Below are positions 1 through 10,699 of a DNA stretch of 64,000 bases, in pieces. How positions within the stretch are numbered: the stretch's first letter is position 1; every line of letters starts with the position of its first letter. The stretch is from Aspidapion aeneum (Eukaryota > Arthropoda > Insecta > Coleoptera > Brentidae). The position numbers and the translations under genes were made by a program. A model generated the notes under the pieces. That model did not search any database. It saw nothing but the letters and a program-made list of their open reading frames with translations, and was not told where the DNA came from. The stretch spans positions 32,780,851 to 32,844,850 of the forward strand of contig OY755047.1 of assembly GCA_963576565.1 (NCBI GenBank), written 5' to 3'.

Positions 1-140
1 CGTGACCTACGTTTATGTTTGTTTTGACCGTTGACGTTTTAAGGCTAATTTAAAGCATATTTAAAATTACAAAATTGGTTTTAATAAAATATGGTTTAAA
101 ACAAAAGAGAATGTTATCGAAGATAATATAGAAATAAAAA

Positions 141-368
141 AAAACTCCCAACTGCTAAATCTACTTGTCGTACCTACTAGTCGCAGTTGGGCACAAAATT
201 GATAGGTGTACCTATAATGTACGACGTGCTTCTACTTTTAGTTTTTATGCCTAAAGCTCACTTACGAAATTATACAGTTTTGTATTTTCATGAATCAGGA
301 TATTGGGTACGTTTGTACCCAACTGCGACTAGTAGGTACCAGCAGATTTAGCAGTAGAGTGTTTTTTT
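141..368. repeat. Foldback MITE with ~50-bp inverted arms
   Basis: The arm at 141-194 and the arm at 314-368 are inverted copies; both contain CTGCTAAATCT and CCTACTAGTCGCAGTTGGG in matching order. The 120-bp interior has no open frame, and a small GGGTAC/GTACCC palindrome (305-320) marks the inner edge of the right arm. This is the architecture of a non-autonomous DNA transposon. No target site duplication could be fixed because both ends run into A/T tracts. Confidence 0.75.
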
Positions 369-414
369 ATTATTATTTTTTTATTTCCAACTTTTAGGTT
401 TAATTCTTAATCAG

Positions 415-432
415 TCATCATCATCATCATCA
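415..432. repeat. (ATC)n microsatellite
   Basis: Six uninterrupted TCA units. Confidence 0.85.
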
Positions 433-524
433 GGTACCTAATTATTACCTAAATTATGCATTTGTGTCAAACATTGAACTATGCCCAAAGGGTCGATAGG
501 TGCGTTTTTACAAACATTTAGTAA

Positions 525-905
525 AGGTGAGGGAGGGGAGAGGGAGAGGGGAACTAGTAAAATAGCGTTGAAAAAAATCTTAAGCGTGTGCAGAAAGAAT
601 TTTTGGAATCGCTCTATATTTGTGAGTTACAACTATTACTAATAAGGGGGCGGGGAGGAAAGAGGAAAGAGAGGGGGAAACTAGTAAAATGGTGTTGGAA
701 AAAAATCCTAAAGCGTGTGCAGAAAGTTTTTTTAAAATCGCCCTATATTTGACGAAATTATGAGAATATGGTTTCTGAAGAGGGTGGGGGGAATGGCAGG
801 AGGGGAGATGGGTGGGAGCAGGAAGGAATTCAAAGGAATTATAGCAAATTAAAGAAAATTTGCAATGGGTGATGGCAGAAATTTCATTAAAATCGCCTGA
901 AATTT
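525..905. repeat. G-rich degenerate tandem repeat, ~127-bp unit
   Basis: Two clear units each run: G/A-rich block, AACTAGTAAAAT (552 and 679), a run of A, GCGTGTGCAGAAAG (CAGAAAG at 591 and 720), ATCGC..CTATATTTG. A third, more diverged unit begins with the G-rich block near 781 and repeats GCAGAAA and AAAATCGCC near 875-895. No coding potential. It is probably a fragment of a larger repeat that was in place before the Jockey insertion beginning near 985. Confidence 0.7.
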
Positions 906-993
906 AGGTAATTTCTATGCCTTAAAGCCTACATCATGTGACAAAATGGCGTCTAACGACTGCCATGTTGATTCCTGTTAAAAAAAAATATAG

Positions 994-2804
994 CCTGTAG
1001 CACCTTCGGAATCAGCAGCAATTCAACGACACCTTTTTAAGGGAAAAAACTATCCAAAGGAAATTAGAGACCTTATATTGGAAAAAAGGAAACTAAGAAG
1101 AAAGTGGCAACAAAGCCGTGATCCTCGGGACAAAACAAATCTCAACAACATGACGCAGCGCATTAGGCGAGAAATTCTAGTAATAAAAAATGAATCTATT
1201 AACCATTTTCTTAATGAACTTACAGATGATAAAAATACCGACTATTCCCTTTGGAAAGCAACCAAAGATTTTAAAAGACCAATTATCCAAATTCCACCCA
1301 TACGAAAATCTAACAAGGGCAAGGAGTAACGAAGAAAAAGCAGATATTTTTGCAAGTCATTTAGAAAAAACATTTCAGCCCCACGAAGCACCAGATGAAT
1401 CAAATCGAGGACCATATTAAGCTTACATCACCAAAAGAAATATTAACAGAAATCAAAAATATTAGTTCGAAAAAAGCCCCAGGGTATGATCTTATTAACG
1501 GGGTAGTCATAAAACAACTCCCCAGAAAAGCTATCGTAAAACTATGCAACCTAATTAATGCGTCTTTTAGGCTTAGGTATGTACCTAAACTGTGGAAAGT
1601 TGCAGAAGTTATCATGATTCCAAAACCTGGAAAACCACTCCATGACGTGTCATCTTACAGGCCAATATCTTTGCTGCCAATTATATCCAAGCTCTATGAA
1701 AAATTATTGCTTAAAAGAATAAAACCCATCATAGAAAGACAAGAAATTATTCCATCTCATCAATTTGGTTTTCGAGACAAGCATTCCACGATAGATCAAG
1801 TACACAGAATTACTAATATAATAGAAAAAGCACTAGAAGAGGGAAAAGTTTGTTCTGCAGTTTTTCTAGATGTAGCACAAGCATTTGACAAAGTGTGGCA
1901 TGAAGGCCTTAATTTTAAACTAAAAAGGTTTCTGCCAAAACAATATTCGGATATTTTGGAATCATACATATCTGATAGACATTTTAGAGTAAAACAGGAA
2001 GACTCATACTCAAATTTAAGAGAAATTCAAGCAGGCGTGCCCCAGGGTAGCGTACTAGGCCCTTATCTATACTTATTATTCACTTGTGATATCCCAAAGC
2101 CAGAAAATTGTCACTTAGCAACATTTGCCGATGATACTGGTTTATTGACGGTAGAAAAATCTATTGAAAAATGCATAGAAAAACTTCAGGATGCAGTCAC
2201 CCAAATTCACAGTTGGACCACAAAGTGGCGAATAAAATTAAATGAAACCAAATCAATTCATGTTGATTTTACAAACAAAAATATAAATCACATACAAATA
2301 ACAATTAACAACATTCCAGTACCATATTCGAATCAGGCAAAATATCTAGGTATGACACTTGATGCCAAATTGCGCTGGAAAGCACATGTTAAGAAAAAAA
2401 AAGGAGAACTTGAGATAAGGTATAGAAAAATGAACTGGCTAATTGGAAGGAAGTCCAATTTAACAATTCATAATAAGTTACTGCTTTATAGACAAATACT
2501 GAAACCAGTATGGACATATGGTATTCAACTATGGGGTTGTGCTAAAGAGAGTAACATTCTAGTTGTACAGAGATTTCAAAATAAAGTATTAAGAAACATT
2601 GTGAATGCACCTTGGTACGTTCGAAATAGTGACCTTCATCGAGATCTAAAAATCGAAACTGTAGCAGAGACTATAAAAAAGTACGCAAAAAGCCATGAAG
2701 ATAGACTCCATCGGCATGTGAATGTGGAAGCAATTCAGCTTCTAGACAATACTATGCTAGTTCGACGACTAAAAAGAGTGAAGCCGTTTGAGCTAGTAAA
2801 CTAA
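994..2804 (+). pseudogene. Jockey-type LINE, ORF2 reverse transcriptase, 5'-truncated
   Basis: Non-LTR retrotransposon polyprotein: RNA-templated DNA synthesis during target-primed insertion. The homologous frame opens at 994 and contains NYPKEIRDLI and basic RRKWQQSRDPRDK, as in the Jockey linker between endonuclease and RT. Two frameshifts (near 1310 and 1400) lead into a 469-codon open frame ending at 2804. It carries the RT blocks FLDVAQAFDKVWH (motif A), AGVPQGSVLGP (motif B) and FADDT at 2124-2138 (motif C, both catalytic aspartates kept), then the Jockey thumb and C-terminal tail with PVWTYGIQLWG. The apurinic-type endonuclease and ORF1 are missing, so this is a 5' truncation. The long open RT suggests a fairly recent copy. 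A second, older copy lies at 6590-7290. Confidence 0.92.
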
Positions 2805-2982
2805 GTGAATTACACATAAAACAAAATAATGCTATAAACACAACACAATTGTGAGTTACAGACTAAACAAAGCGGGGAGAACTGTTGAGTGAACCCTAAG
2901 TTTAAATCTGACTTTTCTAGTAAATTAAGTTAAAACAAAATTGCTAATTAGTCTTACTGACTAGATTGTAATAAAAAAAAAA
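2805..2982 (+). other. Jockey 3' untranslated region and A-rich tail
   Basis: About 165 bp of AT-rich sequence follows the ORF2 stop and ends in TAATAAAAAAAAAA at about 2970-2982, the expected LINE tail. A second A run lies at 3001-3012, so the exact end is uncertain. A matching target site duplication was not recognised. Confidence 0.6.
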
Positions 2983-3061
2983 CACAGTGTGTTTGACAAA
3001 TAAAAAAAAAACCTTTTTTGTGAAAATCTGTTTAGGTGTTTAGCCTCTAGCGCGACACAAA

Positions 3062-3088
3062 CATACATATTTACATACATACATATCC
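3062..3088. repeat. (CATA)n microsatellite
   Basis: Imperfect run of CATA units. Confidence 0.7.
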
Positions 3089-3180
3089 CTAGCGAAAAAC
3101 ATTACCATTCCTTTCGCCGTGCTGCAGTTGGGTAAAAAATATAATAAAATATAGATAATTTAGCAACAGTGGCATTTATC

Positions 3181-3220
3181 GTGACGTCACAGTCCAAAGA
3201 AAGGTATGTACATACCTTTC
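3181..3220. promoter_or_regulatory. Two adjacent perfect palindromes, one CRE-like
   Basis: GTGACGTCAC (3181-3190) is a 10-bp palindrome containing the CREB/ATF core TGACGTCA. Nine bases later a 22-bp perfect palindrome without spacer (3199-3220) has GAAAGGTATGT as its half. No gene start is visible nearby, so a regulatory role is only a possibility. Confidence 0.35.
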
Positions 3221-3437
3221 CGTTAAATCATGGTTTGTTACTATAGTCACACACGGCCGCTCAGGCACATGTATTTCCACATGTTTTTAAAGATGTCAAT
3301 TGAATCGAAAAATTTGTTTTTTAAAAAATTGCAGTTGGTTTTCGAAACATAGAGCATCATACAACAACTTTAATGAACATTTTTGGGTGCAGGATATAGA
3401 AATTGTAGCAAAAATGGCGACAAGAAGCTATAAGCAA

Positions 3438-3673
3438 CATTTCGGCTGCCCGAAATTAAAATAAAGTAACTGACATTCTTGGAAAAATCGAGTTTTTTGT
3501 AAATTTATATAATCGTAATCTTACACACATTTTAGTATAAGAATTTTCTAAATTGGTTCAGATATAATTTAGACCATGGGTTTACTCCTATTTTTTTTTA
3601 AAACTTTATATTGATTTTTCTCGGTTTTGATAAATCTGCAGTTACTTCGTTTTAATGTCGGGCAGCCGATTTC
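3438..3673. repeat. MITE with ~35-bp inverted arms
   Basis: 3438-3472 and 3639-3673 are inverted copies sharing CGGCTGCCCGA and AAGTAACTG with few mismatches. The 165-bp interior is AT-rich and non-coding. Size and structure fit a small non-autonomous DNA element; the superfamily cannot be assigned. Confidence 0.7.
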
Positions 3674-3796
3674 TTTCTAAAACATTTAGTAATTTTGAGG
3701 AACATTTTGGAAAGAAGCAACGTGGTGAAAACGAAGCTTTATATTAAGTTATAAGTCTATATTTCGCTTTATAAATGTTTTATTGGAGGTTTAATA

Positions 3797-4640
3797 CGAG
3801 GGTTGTCTTTTAAGTTTTGCATATACAGCTGTAATTAAACATTTGAAAACTTTTAAACACTTTATTGTTTCGTGTTCTCCATGATGGGTTAAAAATTCAA
3901 TGGTTTTTTGTGATTTGTGCGAACTTCCATTGTCCTGGTGGCACAGTCCTTTGATCTTTCAGAGGAATTGTTGCTACATGACCTGCTTTTGAGACAAATG
4001 TCGCGACCATCTTTTTGTATACACTTCGAGAACGGATGACTTTAATTGGTTTTTCTTCAACTTTGAACACCCAAACAGATGACTAACGTTTATTTTCAGG
4101 TTCAAATGAGTAAATCCAAGATTTATCACCACTGACAATGCTGTACACGTTTTTCTAGTTTTCTGCCTCAAAGCGATCTAGGGTTTTCTGACACCCATTG
4201 ACTCTAGCTTCTTTCTGTTCTTCGGTTAACAGATGCGGTTTCCAGCGGGCAATTAATTTCCTTCCCCCTAATTCCTCATGCAATTTTTTTTAAATTGAAG
4301 TCTTTGCAACACCCAATGAAGCCTCAATGTAGCAATATGTCACATGTCGATCTTCCATCACAGCATCGATGTTTTCCTGAGTGTGAGCCGTTTTTGGTGC
4401 ACCTGGCCTTGGATCGACGCTAAGGATAATCCGTCTACGCTTGAATTCTCAGTATTAACAAGAAACTCTCGACTGATGTGGTGCTTTATTATCGAAAAAC
4501 GAAATACACTCGGTAAGGCATTCTTGTTGAGATAATTTCCTTCGAAAGTTGTAAAAAATTATAGTCCAAAAATGTTCTTGGCTTAATTCTATTTTTCGAC
4601 TGTTGTTAACTTAAAGATTTACTGAAAGCTCTACACCTAC
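3797..4640 (-). pseudogene. mariner transposase, internally deleted
   Basis: Degenerate DNA transposon of the same mariner family as 32050-33160. Read on the minus strand it starts upstream of about 4625, runs through the region equivalent to MELNPEHFW, the TYREIE-type helix-turn-helix and the first catalytic block, and ends at a terminal repeat (ACGAGGGTTGTCTTTTAAG, 3797-3815) that is also found, inverted, at 33130-33160. Compared with the other copy it lacks about 265 bp covering the last catalytic aspartate (the SLDPSPNDFY block), and it has several frameshifts. It cannot make transposase. Its 5' end is cut by a copy of another repeat (4622-4850). Confidence 0.8.
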
Positions 4641-4850
4641 GGAGGTTCAAGATCTAATGGACACCTAATAAATCTTAATAGTTAACGGTTTCGTCCTTAA
4701 GGGACAGTTCAGAACACTGCATGGTCAATTTGACACTTTTGTACAGCTATAGAGACGGTATCTAAATCTCATTTTAGATATTGGTTAGAGTAATGAAAAA
4801 TAATGCTTGTGATACCGTATGCTTTTCACACATGTGGCGACATCTACCAA
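4622..4850 (+). repeat. Copy 1 of a dispersed repeat also present at 5066 and 61061
   Basis: Shares AAAGCT..ACACC, CAAGATCTAATG, GTTAAC..TTT.GTCC.TAAGGGAC, CAGAACACTGCATGGTCAAT and CCGTATGCTTTTCACACA with copy 2, which lies about 500 bp downstream in the same orientation. It abuts the mariner 5' end. Both are partial relatives of the TIR element at 61061-61600. No coding capacity. Confidence 0.8.
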
Positions 4851-5065
4851 ATACAAATCAAAATACCAGAGTAAAAACAAAAGGTAGGCAGATAAAATGA
4901 AAAACAGTACCCAAGACAATGATATAATTTGTCTCTCAGGTCTGGTAAATGCATATTGCATTTTTTCCGCCTTCGCGACGTTTTATGTCGATTCAGTGGA
5001 GTGTGAGCCAATAAAACTACGAACGTACAATTTAGTACCCGTGAATAAAGAAAACAACAATTTTT

Positions 5066-5361
5066 CGGGGCTAAGCGGGCATAGAAATATTTTGTTTCTC
5101 TTGTATTTTTCCGTGGGCATCTCGAAAGCTGTACACCAACAGGGGTCCAAGATCTAATGAACGCCTATTATGTGTTCCTAGTTAACTGTTTTGTCCGTAA
5201 GGGACTCTTCAGAACACTGCATGGTCAATGTGACACTTAAAAGTATAGTGTGTGTAAAGCTATAGAGCCGGTATATAAATCTCATCTTATGATATTGGTA
5301 AGTGAAATGGAAAATAATGTCTGCGATACCGTATGCTTTTCACACAAGTGGCGACATCTAC
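5066..5361 (+). repeat. Copy 2 of the same dispersed repeat
   Basis: Extends further than copy 1: it begins in sequence equivalent to the terminal inverted repeat of the 61-kb element (GGCTAAGCGGGCA, then TTTTTCCGTGGGCATC), which shows that all three belong to one family. It ends at GGCGACATCTACCG. The frame at 4897-5157 crosses its border and is not considered a gene. Confidence 0.8.
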
Positions 5362-5673
5362 CGCGAAAAATTGTTAAAAAAAATATATATTTCTCATATT
5401 TATAAACCATTGTTTCGAGTTTACAATTTCTTTAATAAATGGCATTGTAACGCTTACAATGGCGATAAATTTAACAATATAAAAACCGTACCAAGTATTT
5501 GCCGCATCTGTATCTCAAATAAAATGAGCCAAACAAATTACTAATAAATCCAGTCATACGCCAAAAAGCAGACGCAACTTAACTGCACTAAGAAAACAGC
5601 TCATTTATGACGTCACATGCTTCAACAATGACCGCTTGAATAGAGTTGTTAGGAACAATTAATTTTGACTACT

Positions 5674-6297
5674 TGTCAGCTTTAAAACTGAAAAATGTCA
5701 ATAATGCTTTGCAATGCAAAATACAAACCTTTAAAGTCTGTCTCATCTGCAAAACAAATATTCATCCTGGAATATATTATTATCTTCTTTTAAAGGTAGT
5801 GTCCTTACATCGTCCACACTCATTAAGCTTGTTATATAGTCCGCATATATTTTATATAAATATTTTTTTATTCATCTATTAATTTTTTTAAAATAGTAGT
5901 GTTTTGCTTTTAAAATGGTCACTATTAATGTTGCTTTAAAATATCGAACATCTTAACTATAGTAAATGAACTAGTGCGGAAAAATCAATTTTAAATTCAA
6001 TTATGTTATAAAATATGGAAATGCTTGCAAAACTATCAGCTTTAAAACTGGGAAATGCCAATAATAATTCACGCTCTGATCTGTCCAAAATGAGGTCAAT
6101 GAAACTTCTGCGCTAGTGAAGGACTTTACGCTTTATGCAAGTTTATTTAGCAGCAAAATTCAGCTACAAACCTTTAGAATCCGTTTAGCTGTGGAACATA
6201 TCTCCATTGTAGAATCTATATTCCTTTGGAGGGTAGTTTCCTCACACCGTGCACACTTATTAAGCTAAATATACACCCCGCACACGACATTTTTAAG
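5674..6297 (+). repeat. Diverged direct repeat, two copies ~360 bp apart
   Basis: 5674-5855 and 6032-6297 share TCAGCTTTAAAACTG, ACAAACCTTTA, a GTAGT.TCCT.ACA block, CACACT.ATTAAGCT and a closing C-rich CCGCA segment, in order. The second copy contains about 80 bp of extra sequence. No protein similarity is visible; it is an old duplication or two adjacent insertions of one repeat. Confidence 0.55.
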
Positions 6298-6589
6298 GCA
6301 GCAAAAAGTAAGCTAAAACCCGTACTTGATTCTTTGATTTAGGTCACTACAGCTACGACAAAGCTACGAGCTACTTTTTGTTCACCAAGATGGATCGAAA
6401 CACGCGTTTTTTCACGCGATCCTATCGGAATTTTTCTAGTTTTTTACTTAGGAATCGCGCATTATGTCGCGCCCGATTCACTTCTTCAGTATTATAGGGG
6501 GTTGCTAATTGTACGAATGCCTCTTAGTTTCCTTTTGTCATATACTTTTGCTTTTCTGACCTATTGGGTGGTTTACCCGGTTTAATTTT

Positions 6590-6646
6590 CAAAGTTGCGG
6601 AAGTTATTATGATTCCAATACCAGGAAAACCACCCCATGACATTTT
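6590..6646 (+). pseudogene. Second Jockey copy, fragment 1
   Basis: AAGTTGCGGAAGTTATTATG and the following CCAGGAAAACCACCCCATGAC match 1600-1650 of the Jockey ORF with a few substitutions. This is the palm region just before the RPISLL block. The copy is interrupted right after this point and resumes at about 7085. Confidence 0.8.
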
Positions 6647-7084
6647 AGTCCGGTGCCATAGCGTCTTTCGTGGGCTTTTTGATGAAGATTTTACAACACC
6701 AGTTTTACTCCAGTACTAACGATCCCACCAATAGTGCTTGACCTGTTAACAGACCCAAAATTATCTCAGTCAAAAAATAAGGTTAGGGTGCCAAATTTTC
6801 TTTTATTTTTAAACGGTTTAAGCAAGAATAATGAATTTTGGCACACAGATTGGCCGTCACGTACCTTATGCTTTGTCTGTCAAAAAATATATATATATAT
6901 TTTGCCCCCAGGAGGCGCAAGAGAGCAAAATGTGTTTTTAAATTATGTCTGATATCTATTGCACCTGCACAACCATATCTTATCAAATTGGTAGCTCATC
7001 CGATTTGCCCACTCGGTATATACAAGATCTTTAAACAAACCTTCTTAAAAAAAAAATAAAACCAATTGTACCAATTATTTAATA
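6647..7084. other. ~435-bp insertion splitting the second Jockey copy
   Basis: Sequence between the two Jockey fragments; the intact copy has only about 120 bp here. It contains GGTTAGGGTGCCAAATTTTC, a short AT microsatellite (6888-6900) and an A-rich stretch near 7048-7060 that could be a tail. No terminal repeats were found. The three overlapping 67-73 codon frames here are not convincing genes. Confidence 0.4.
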
Positions 7085-7290
7085 CCATTAATTTGCGTTT
7101 CAAGACAAGTACGCCACGATAGACCTAGTACCAAGAACTATTAATATTAATAGAAAAAAAAAATTAAAAAGGGTGTTTGTTTTACAATCTTTCTGGATAT
7201 AGAACAAATGTGGTATAAAGGCCTTAATTTTAAACTAAAGCGAATTTATCCAAAATAATATTCTGATATCATTATCAGATCTTATGACCA
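7085..7290 (+). pseudogene. Second Jockey copy, fragment 2
   Basis: Matches 1768-1965 of the first copy, including GCCTTAATTTTAAACTAAA and the CGATAGA..AAGTAC block, with many indels. It covers the FGFR..HST segment and motif A; the catalytic aspartate codons of motif A are lost. It is a much older copy than 994-2804. Confidence 0.8.
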
Positions 7291-7503
7291 ATGTGGCAGG
7301 AGACCATGGGTAACACAAACACCACTGGGAGGTTTGTGGTAAAAATTTACTTTGCTGTCGCTTTCTGCGCAAGCAGAACGCCCGGCGTACATGGCCCCCC
7401 TTTTATAACTGCCAGTGCTTATATGGTTCCTTGGGCGGACACGAAAATATACTGGACCGCTGATGGGTATTCTAACTTGACATAACTACATTGGGCGTAA
7501 AGT

Positions 7504-7597
7504 AATTCTTCCTTCCCACTGTCAAAGGTATGAAAACTCAAAAACTTTACGTCTAATTTTTGAGTTTTCATACCTTTGACAGTGAGAGGGAAGAATT
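7504..7597. repeat. Near-perfect hairpin, 41-bp arms, 10-nt loop
   Basis: 7504-7545 and 7556-7597 are inverted copies (core ACTGTCAAAGGTATGAAAAC) with about three mismatches. The arm length and tiny loop give a very stable stem in either transcript. It could be a pre-miRNA-like hairpin, a foldback transposon relic, or a recent inverted duplication. No flanking repeat or ORF explains it. Confidence 0.75.
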
Positions 7598-7708
7598 ATA
7601 GAAATCAGTTTGATGATTTGGTCAAATTAATACCCTGAGAGTTTCTCGTTCTTGTATTGAGACACCGCACTCTTGCATAGATGAAAGTTTTCCAAAAATT
7701 TATCTATG

Positions 7709-7780
7709 GCTTCGGTAGTTCAATGTTTAGAACGTTTGCGTACAGAGCAAGAGATCCCGGGTTCGAGTCCCGGCCGAAAC
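7709..7780 (+). tRNA. tRNA-like gene, anticodon position ACA (possibly pseudogene)
   Basis: A 72-nt cloverleaf can be drawn. Acceptor GCTTCGG pairs with CCGAAAC except C2:A71. The D-arm GTTC/GAAC has an 8-nt loop. The anticodon stem TTTGC/GCAAG closes a 7-nt loop GTACAGA with U33. The T-arm CCGGG/CCCGG is perfect with loop TTCGAGT. The B box GGTTCGAGTCC matches the RNA polymerase III consensus exactly, and a T6 run at 7789-7794 is a suitable terminator. ACA is an unusual anticodon and the acceptor mismatch is a defect, so this is a decayed tRNA, a tRNA-derived SINE head, or a variant gene. No SINE body or A-rich tail follows. Confidence 0.5.
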
Positions 7781-7799
7781 AGAAAAACTTTTTTCTTAT

Positions 7800-8520
7800 T
7801 TTTCTTTCTTTAATTTTACTTGTTGTTTATTGACATAACTAGTTTCCACTACTGCTTCTAGAAACAGTGGAAAAAAGGAAACATATTGGTTGAAAAATGC
7901 AGCCATAATTGGTCCTCCAAACGTCACTATTTGACTTACTTAATTCTTATTATGCTATTGCACGCTAACATAACCCAAAGTAGTTATTTGTCCTGGAAGT
8001 GTATTAAAAAATGGATTCTGGGCTTCTATAGAATTAGGACTTGAATTCTAGTTTAATTGCTAAATAATAGATCTTTGTACTTACTGGTGCAAGTTAACTT
8101 ACTTTAAATCTACTTACAGTAGAATTTGTGTTTTATCGTCAATTATTTATTAGATATTGTAACATAATTTAGGAAATGACACTCTCTATTTTAATAATTT
8201 GAAAATAACAGCTTTAATATATTCATTTAACAATTATTATTTTTGTTGTGATTTGTCTCAGTGAATTTTTATAAACATGTCTAGTTGAGTTGCTTCAGTA
8301 TAAACAGGCTTACAGAATATTAACCATGTTTCTGCTAGTACTTTGTATTGAGTCTTCTAAGGGTATATTCTTAAATTACGTAATGCAAAATTTCAGGTTT
8401 TTGAACCCTAGGTCTCTCTGCTTCGGAACGCATTTTACAGAAAAAATACATAAAATAATCAATGATTGTAACTTAAGGATAAACACCTTATAATAGCTGC
8501 ATTGAATTTTTTATATTCGA
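7800..8520. other. AT-rich spacer, no feature recognised
   Basis: No inverted repeats, protein similarity or tandem structure seen. The 67-codon frame at 8290-8493 has no recognisable motif. Confidence 0.5.
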
Positions 8521-8527
8521 GAATCAT

Positions 8528-8584
8528 ACTTCGAACCTGTGGCATTACGTGCCAACGCCCTACCAATTGAGCCACTCAGCTAAA
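8528..8584 (-). tRNA. tRNA-like remnant (anticodon position GTA), incomplete
   Basis: On the minus strand it reads GTGGCTCAATTGGTAGGGC (D-arm with the conserved GG loop), an anticodon stem with loop ACGTAAT, and AGGTTCGAAGT (most of a B box). The 3' half of the T-stem and the acceptor are missing and C33 replaces U33. It is a tRNA pseudogene or the head of a tRNA-derived SINE. Confidence 0.45.
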
Positions 8585-8589
8585 ATACA

Positions 8590-9110
8590 TTTTTGGACAC
8601 TTCTGCCTACTGTTTGTGTCTTAATACTGGAAGGCTAGTTCTCAGGATATTAAAATCGCCTAAGCTCTTCAACTGACTATTTAATTTCGTTGTTTACCGA
8701 CCATTAAATATTTCTCTATGTACTTTAGGTCAAGTTAATTTTTCTTTTTTAACGTGTATGTTCCAGTTTCATTTTGTAAAGAACGTTATGTCGAGAGGTT
8801 TAACCTTAATCATGAAGTGTGGTAAAGTATATATTGTTCATTTGAATATTTTTGTATAGTTTAATGCGACATCTTTTTGTTCAAGCTTGTCATCACATCT
8901 GCAAGTTTGTGCCATTTTTCCGGCGACGAAATATTTCAGGTAAACAACAAAAATTGCCTTTTGGTACTTTTTTCCCTTATACTGGAGTAAGTGTCTTCGT
9001 GCCAAAAACTAGGATTTTGTTAATTAATTAGATTTCTAGTTTCATCGTGGCCAATCTTAAAATCTGTTTGATAATTATTTTTTTATTTTATCTGAATTAT
9101 ATAAAGTCTA
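8590..9110. other. AT-rich spacer, no feature recognised
   Basis: Nothing beyond AT-rich sequence was recognised. Confidence 0.5.
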
Positions 9111-9114
9111 AAAT

Positions 9115-9465
9115 TTTGTTGGTTAAGTTAGGTCGGGTAAGGTGACGGACCACTAACTGGTAAGGTGGTCTCACGTAGACATTCCGGTCCTTTTTGATAC
9201 CACATGTTTATGAAAATAATTTCACGAGAGTAACCTTAACTCTTTCTGTGTGGATATGAGGGAGACCTTAATTAAACCAGCCAGAGCTATTTATAAATCT
9301 TGCGAGCGCATCTTGTTTTATGTCCCTCAGTTCTTCCAGATCTTGAAAGTAAGGAAGACCTACAGCCTTACATCTCACCCTGGCAAGGCCAGTACATTTT
9401 CACAGCAGATGTCTTTGGCTTTCAGGTTTTTCCTTGTCCCTACAACTATTGGTGTCTAGAATAAA
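9115..9465 (-). pseudogene. LINE pol C-terminal end and 3' UTR (RNase H-bearing type)
   Basis: On the minus strand 9465-9245 encodes the tail typical of RNase H-containing LINEs of insects: a CxC-type segment (HLLCKC), LARVRCKAVGLPYFQDL, then FINSSGWFN followed by a stop. 9245-9115 is a short 3' UTR that ends with TTACCCGACCTAACTTAACC. RT and RNase H are absent, so it is a strongly 5'-truncated copy. The open frame on the opposite strand at 9250-9459 is its shadow. Related tails are seen at 25000-25150 and 27690-27900. Confidence 0.6.
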
Positions 9466-9883
9466 ATGAGGCGCAATAGAGATGGCTTCAATTAGCGCTA
9501 TCGTTCTCTGTCCAGTGGCGTGCTATAGTTTTTTAGTTCATCATTATTAGGTATTAATTTTATGTTTTACTCCTCCTAAGCTTTTTTTTGCTGGAAAACT
9601 CCATACCTTATTTTTCTTAAAAAATAAATATTTTTTACAAACTTTTATACTTATTATATTATATATGTACTACCTATTTCATTAGGTAGGTGCGTACGAA
9701 TCTAGAAACCTACAAAAATACCAATTGACTTTCTAAAAATTGCAAAGATCCAAAACCATTCGTTATATATTCAAAATTGGAACTCCACACAGTTTTATTA
9801 AAAAATTAGAAAAGTGTAAATGATATGCCACTGTTTCTTTTTGAATTTTAGAATGTGTATGAAACGTGCCTAGTCATCATGCT

Positions 9884-10010
9884 TGAGCCCAGCGATAATA
9901 ATAGAAGGACAATAAAAGGGTGTGAATTGTGGACGAGCCGGACTCTAATTGAGCCAGCGGTAACAATAGAAACCCAATGAAAGGGTGTGAATTATAAACG
10001 GGTTGGAGTC
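9884..10010 (+). repeat. Diverged tandem duplication, 67-bp unit
   Basis: Two adjacent units share GAGCC..GCG.TAA.AATAGAA and AAAGGGTGTGAATT (near 9917 and 9983). Non-coding. Confidence 0.7.
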
Positions 10011-10019
10011 GATTTCGTT

Positions 10020-10628
10020 AAACGTACCAGACGAGTACCGTATTTTCTTGCAATATTAAAATTTTGTTCATGGTAAAATTGCTAACAATAAAGACCACCC
10101 AGTAAGAACAAAGTGCTGATAACAGAGGGAGATAGATTGAGTTGTGCCATCTCTTTTGCACCACATTTTATTCCCCAGAAGTAGCGACCTGTAATAACCG
10201 AGGTGACCTTTCTCAGAATTTCCCGCCTGTATCTTATTAAGGGATCTGTCCTCTTCAGTTTATAACATTAAAATTTAAATTGCACTATATCAATTTGACG
10301 TCTTCTTGATAAATCAGAATACTAGTTTTTATATTCTTATATTAATAATGTTGTTAGCTTTGGACTTCTTAGAAGTAAAGCTGAATTCAAAAAAGCAGTT
10401 TAGGTTGAGTTGGAATTGAGGTTGTCGTTTAAGGTTAGAAGTTCAGAATTAAGCATTTATAAAGTCAGTTTGAAGTTTTATTTTTATTGGTCTGCTGAAA
10501 GCTGACAAAAAAGCTAATAGGATCATGTGATCAAATAGTACATGTTGATTTGTAGATGTGAACCTCACGGAGTTTCAACATAAAATATGGTCATCTCCAG
10601 CTCTACTAGTGAACCTCAACTGAACTTG
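10020..10628. other. Spacer, no feature recognised
   Basis: AT-rich, no repeats or protein similarity recognised. Confidence 0.45.
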
Positions 10629-10699
10629 TAGTCTATGGACAAATCAACTTTCGTGTGCAAGTCGTGCCAACTTTCTGCCGATAAGCTAACTTTGATAAG

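Noticed and set aside
3181..3190. CRE-like TGACGTCA as a promoter element
   Set aside because: The same core occurs near 5609 and 47107 without genes; likely chance, kept only as a low-confidence site.
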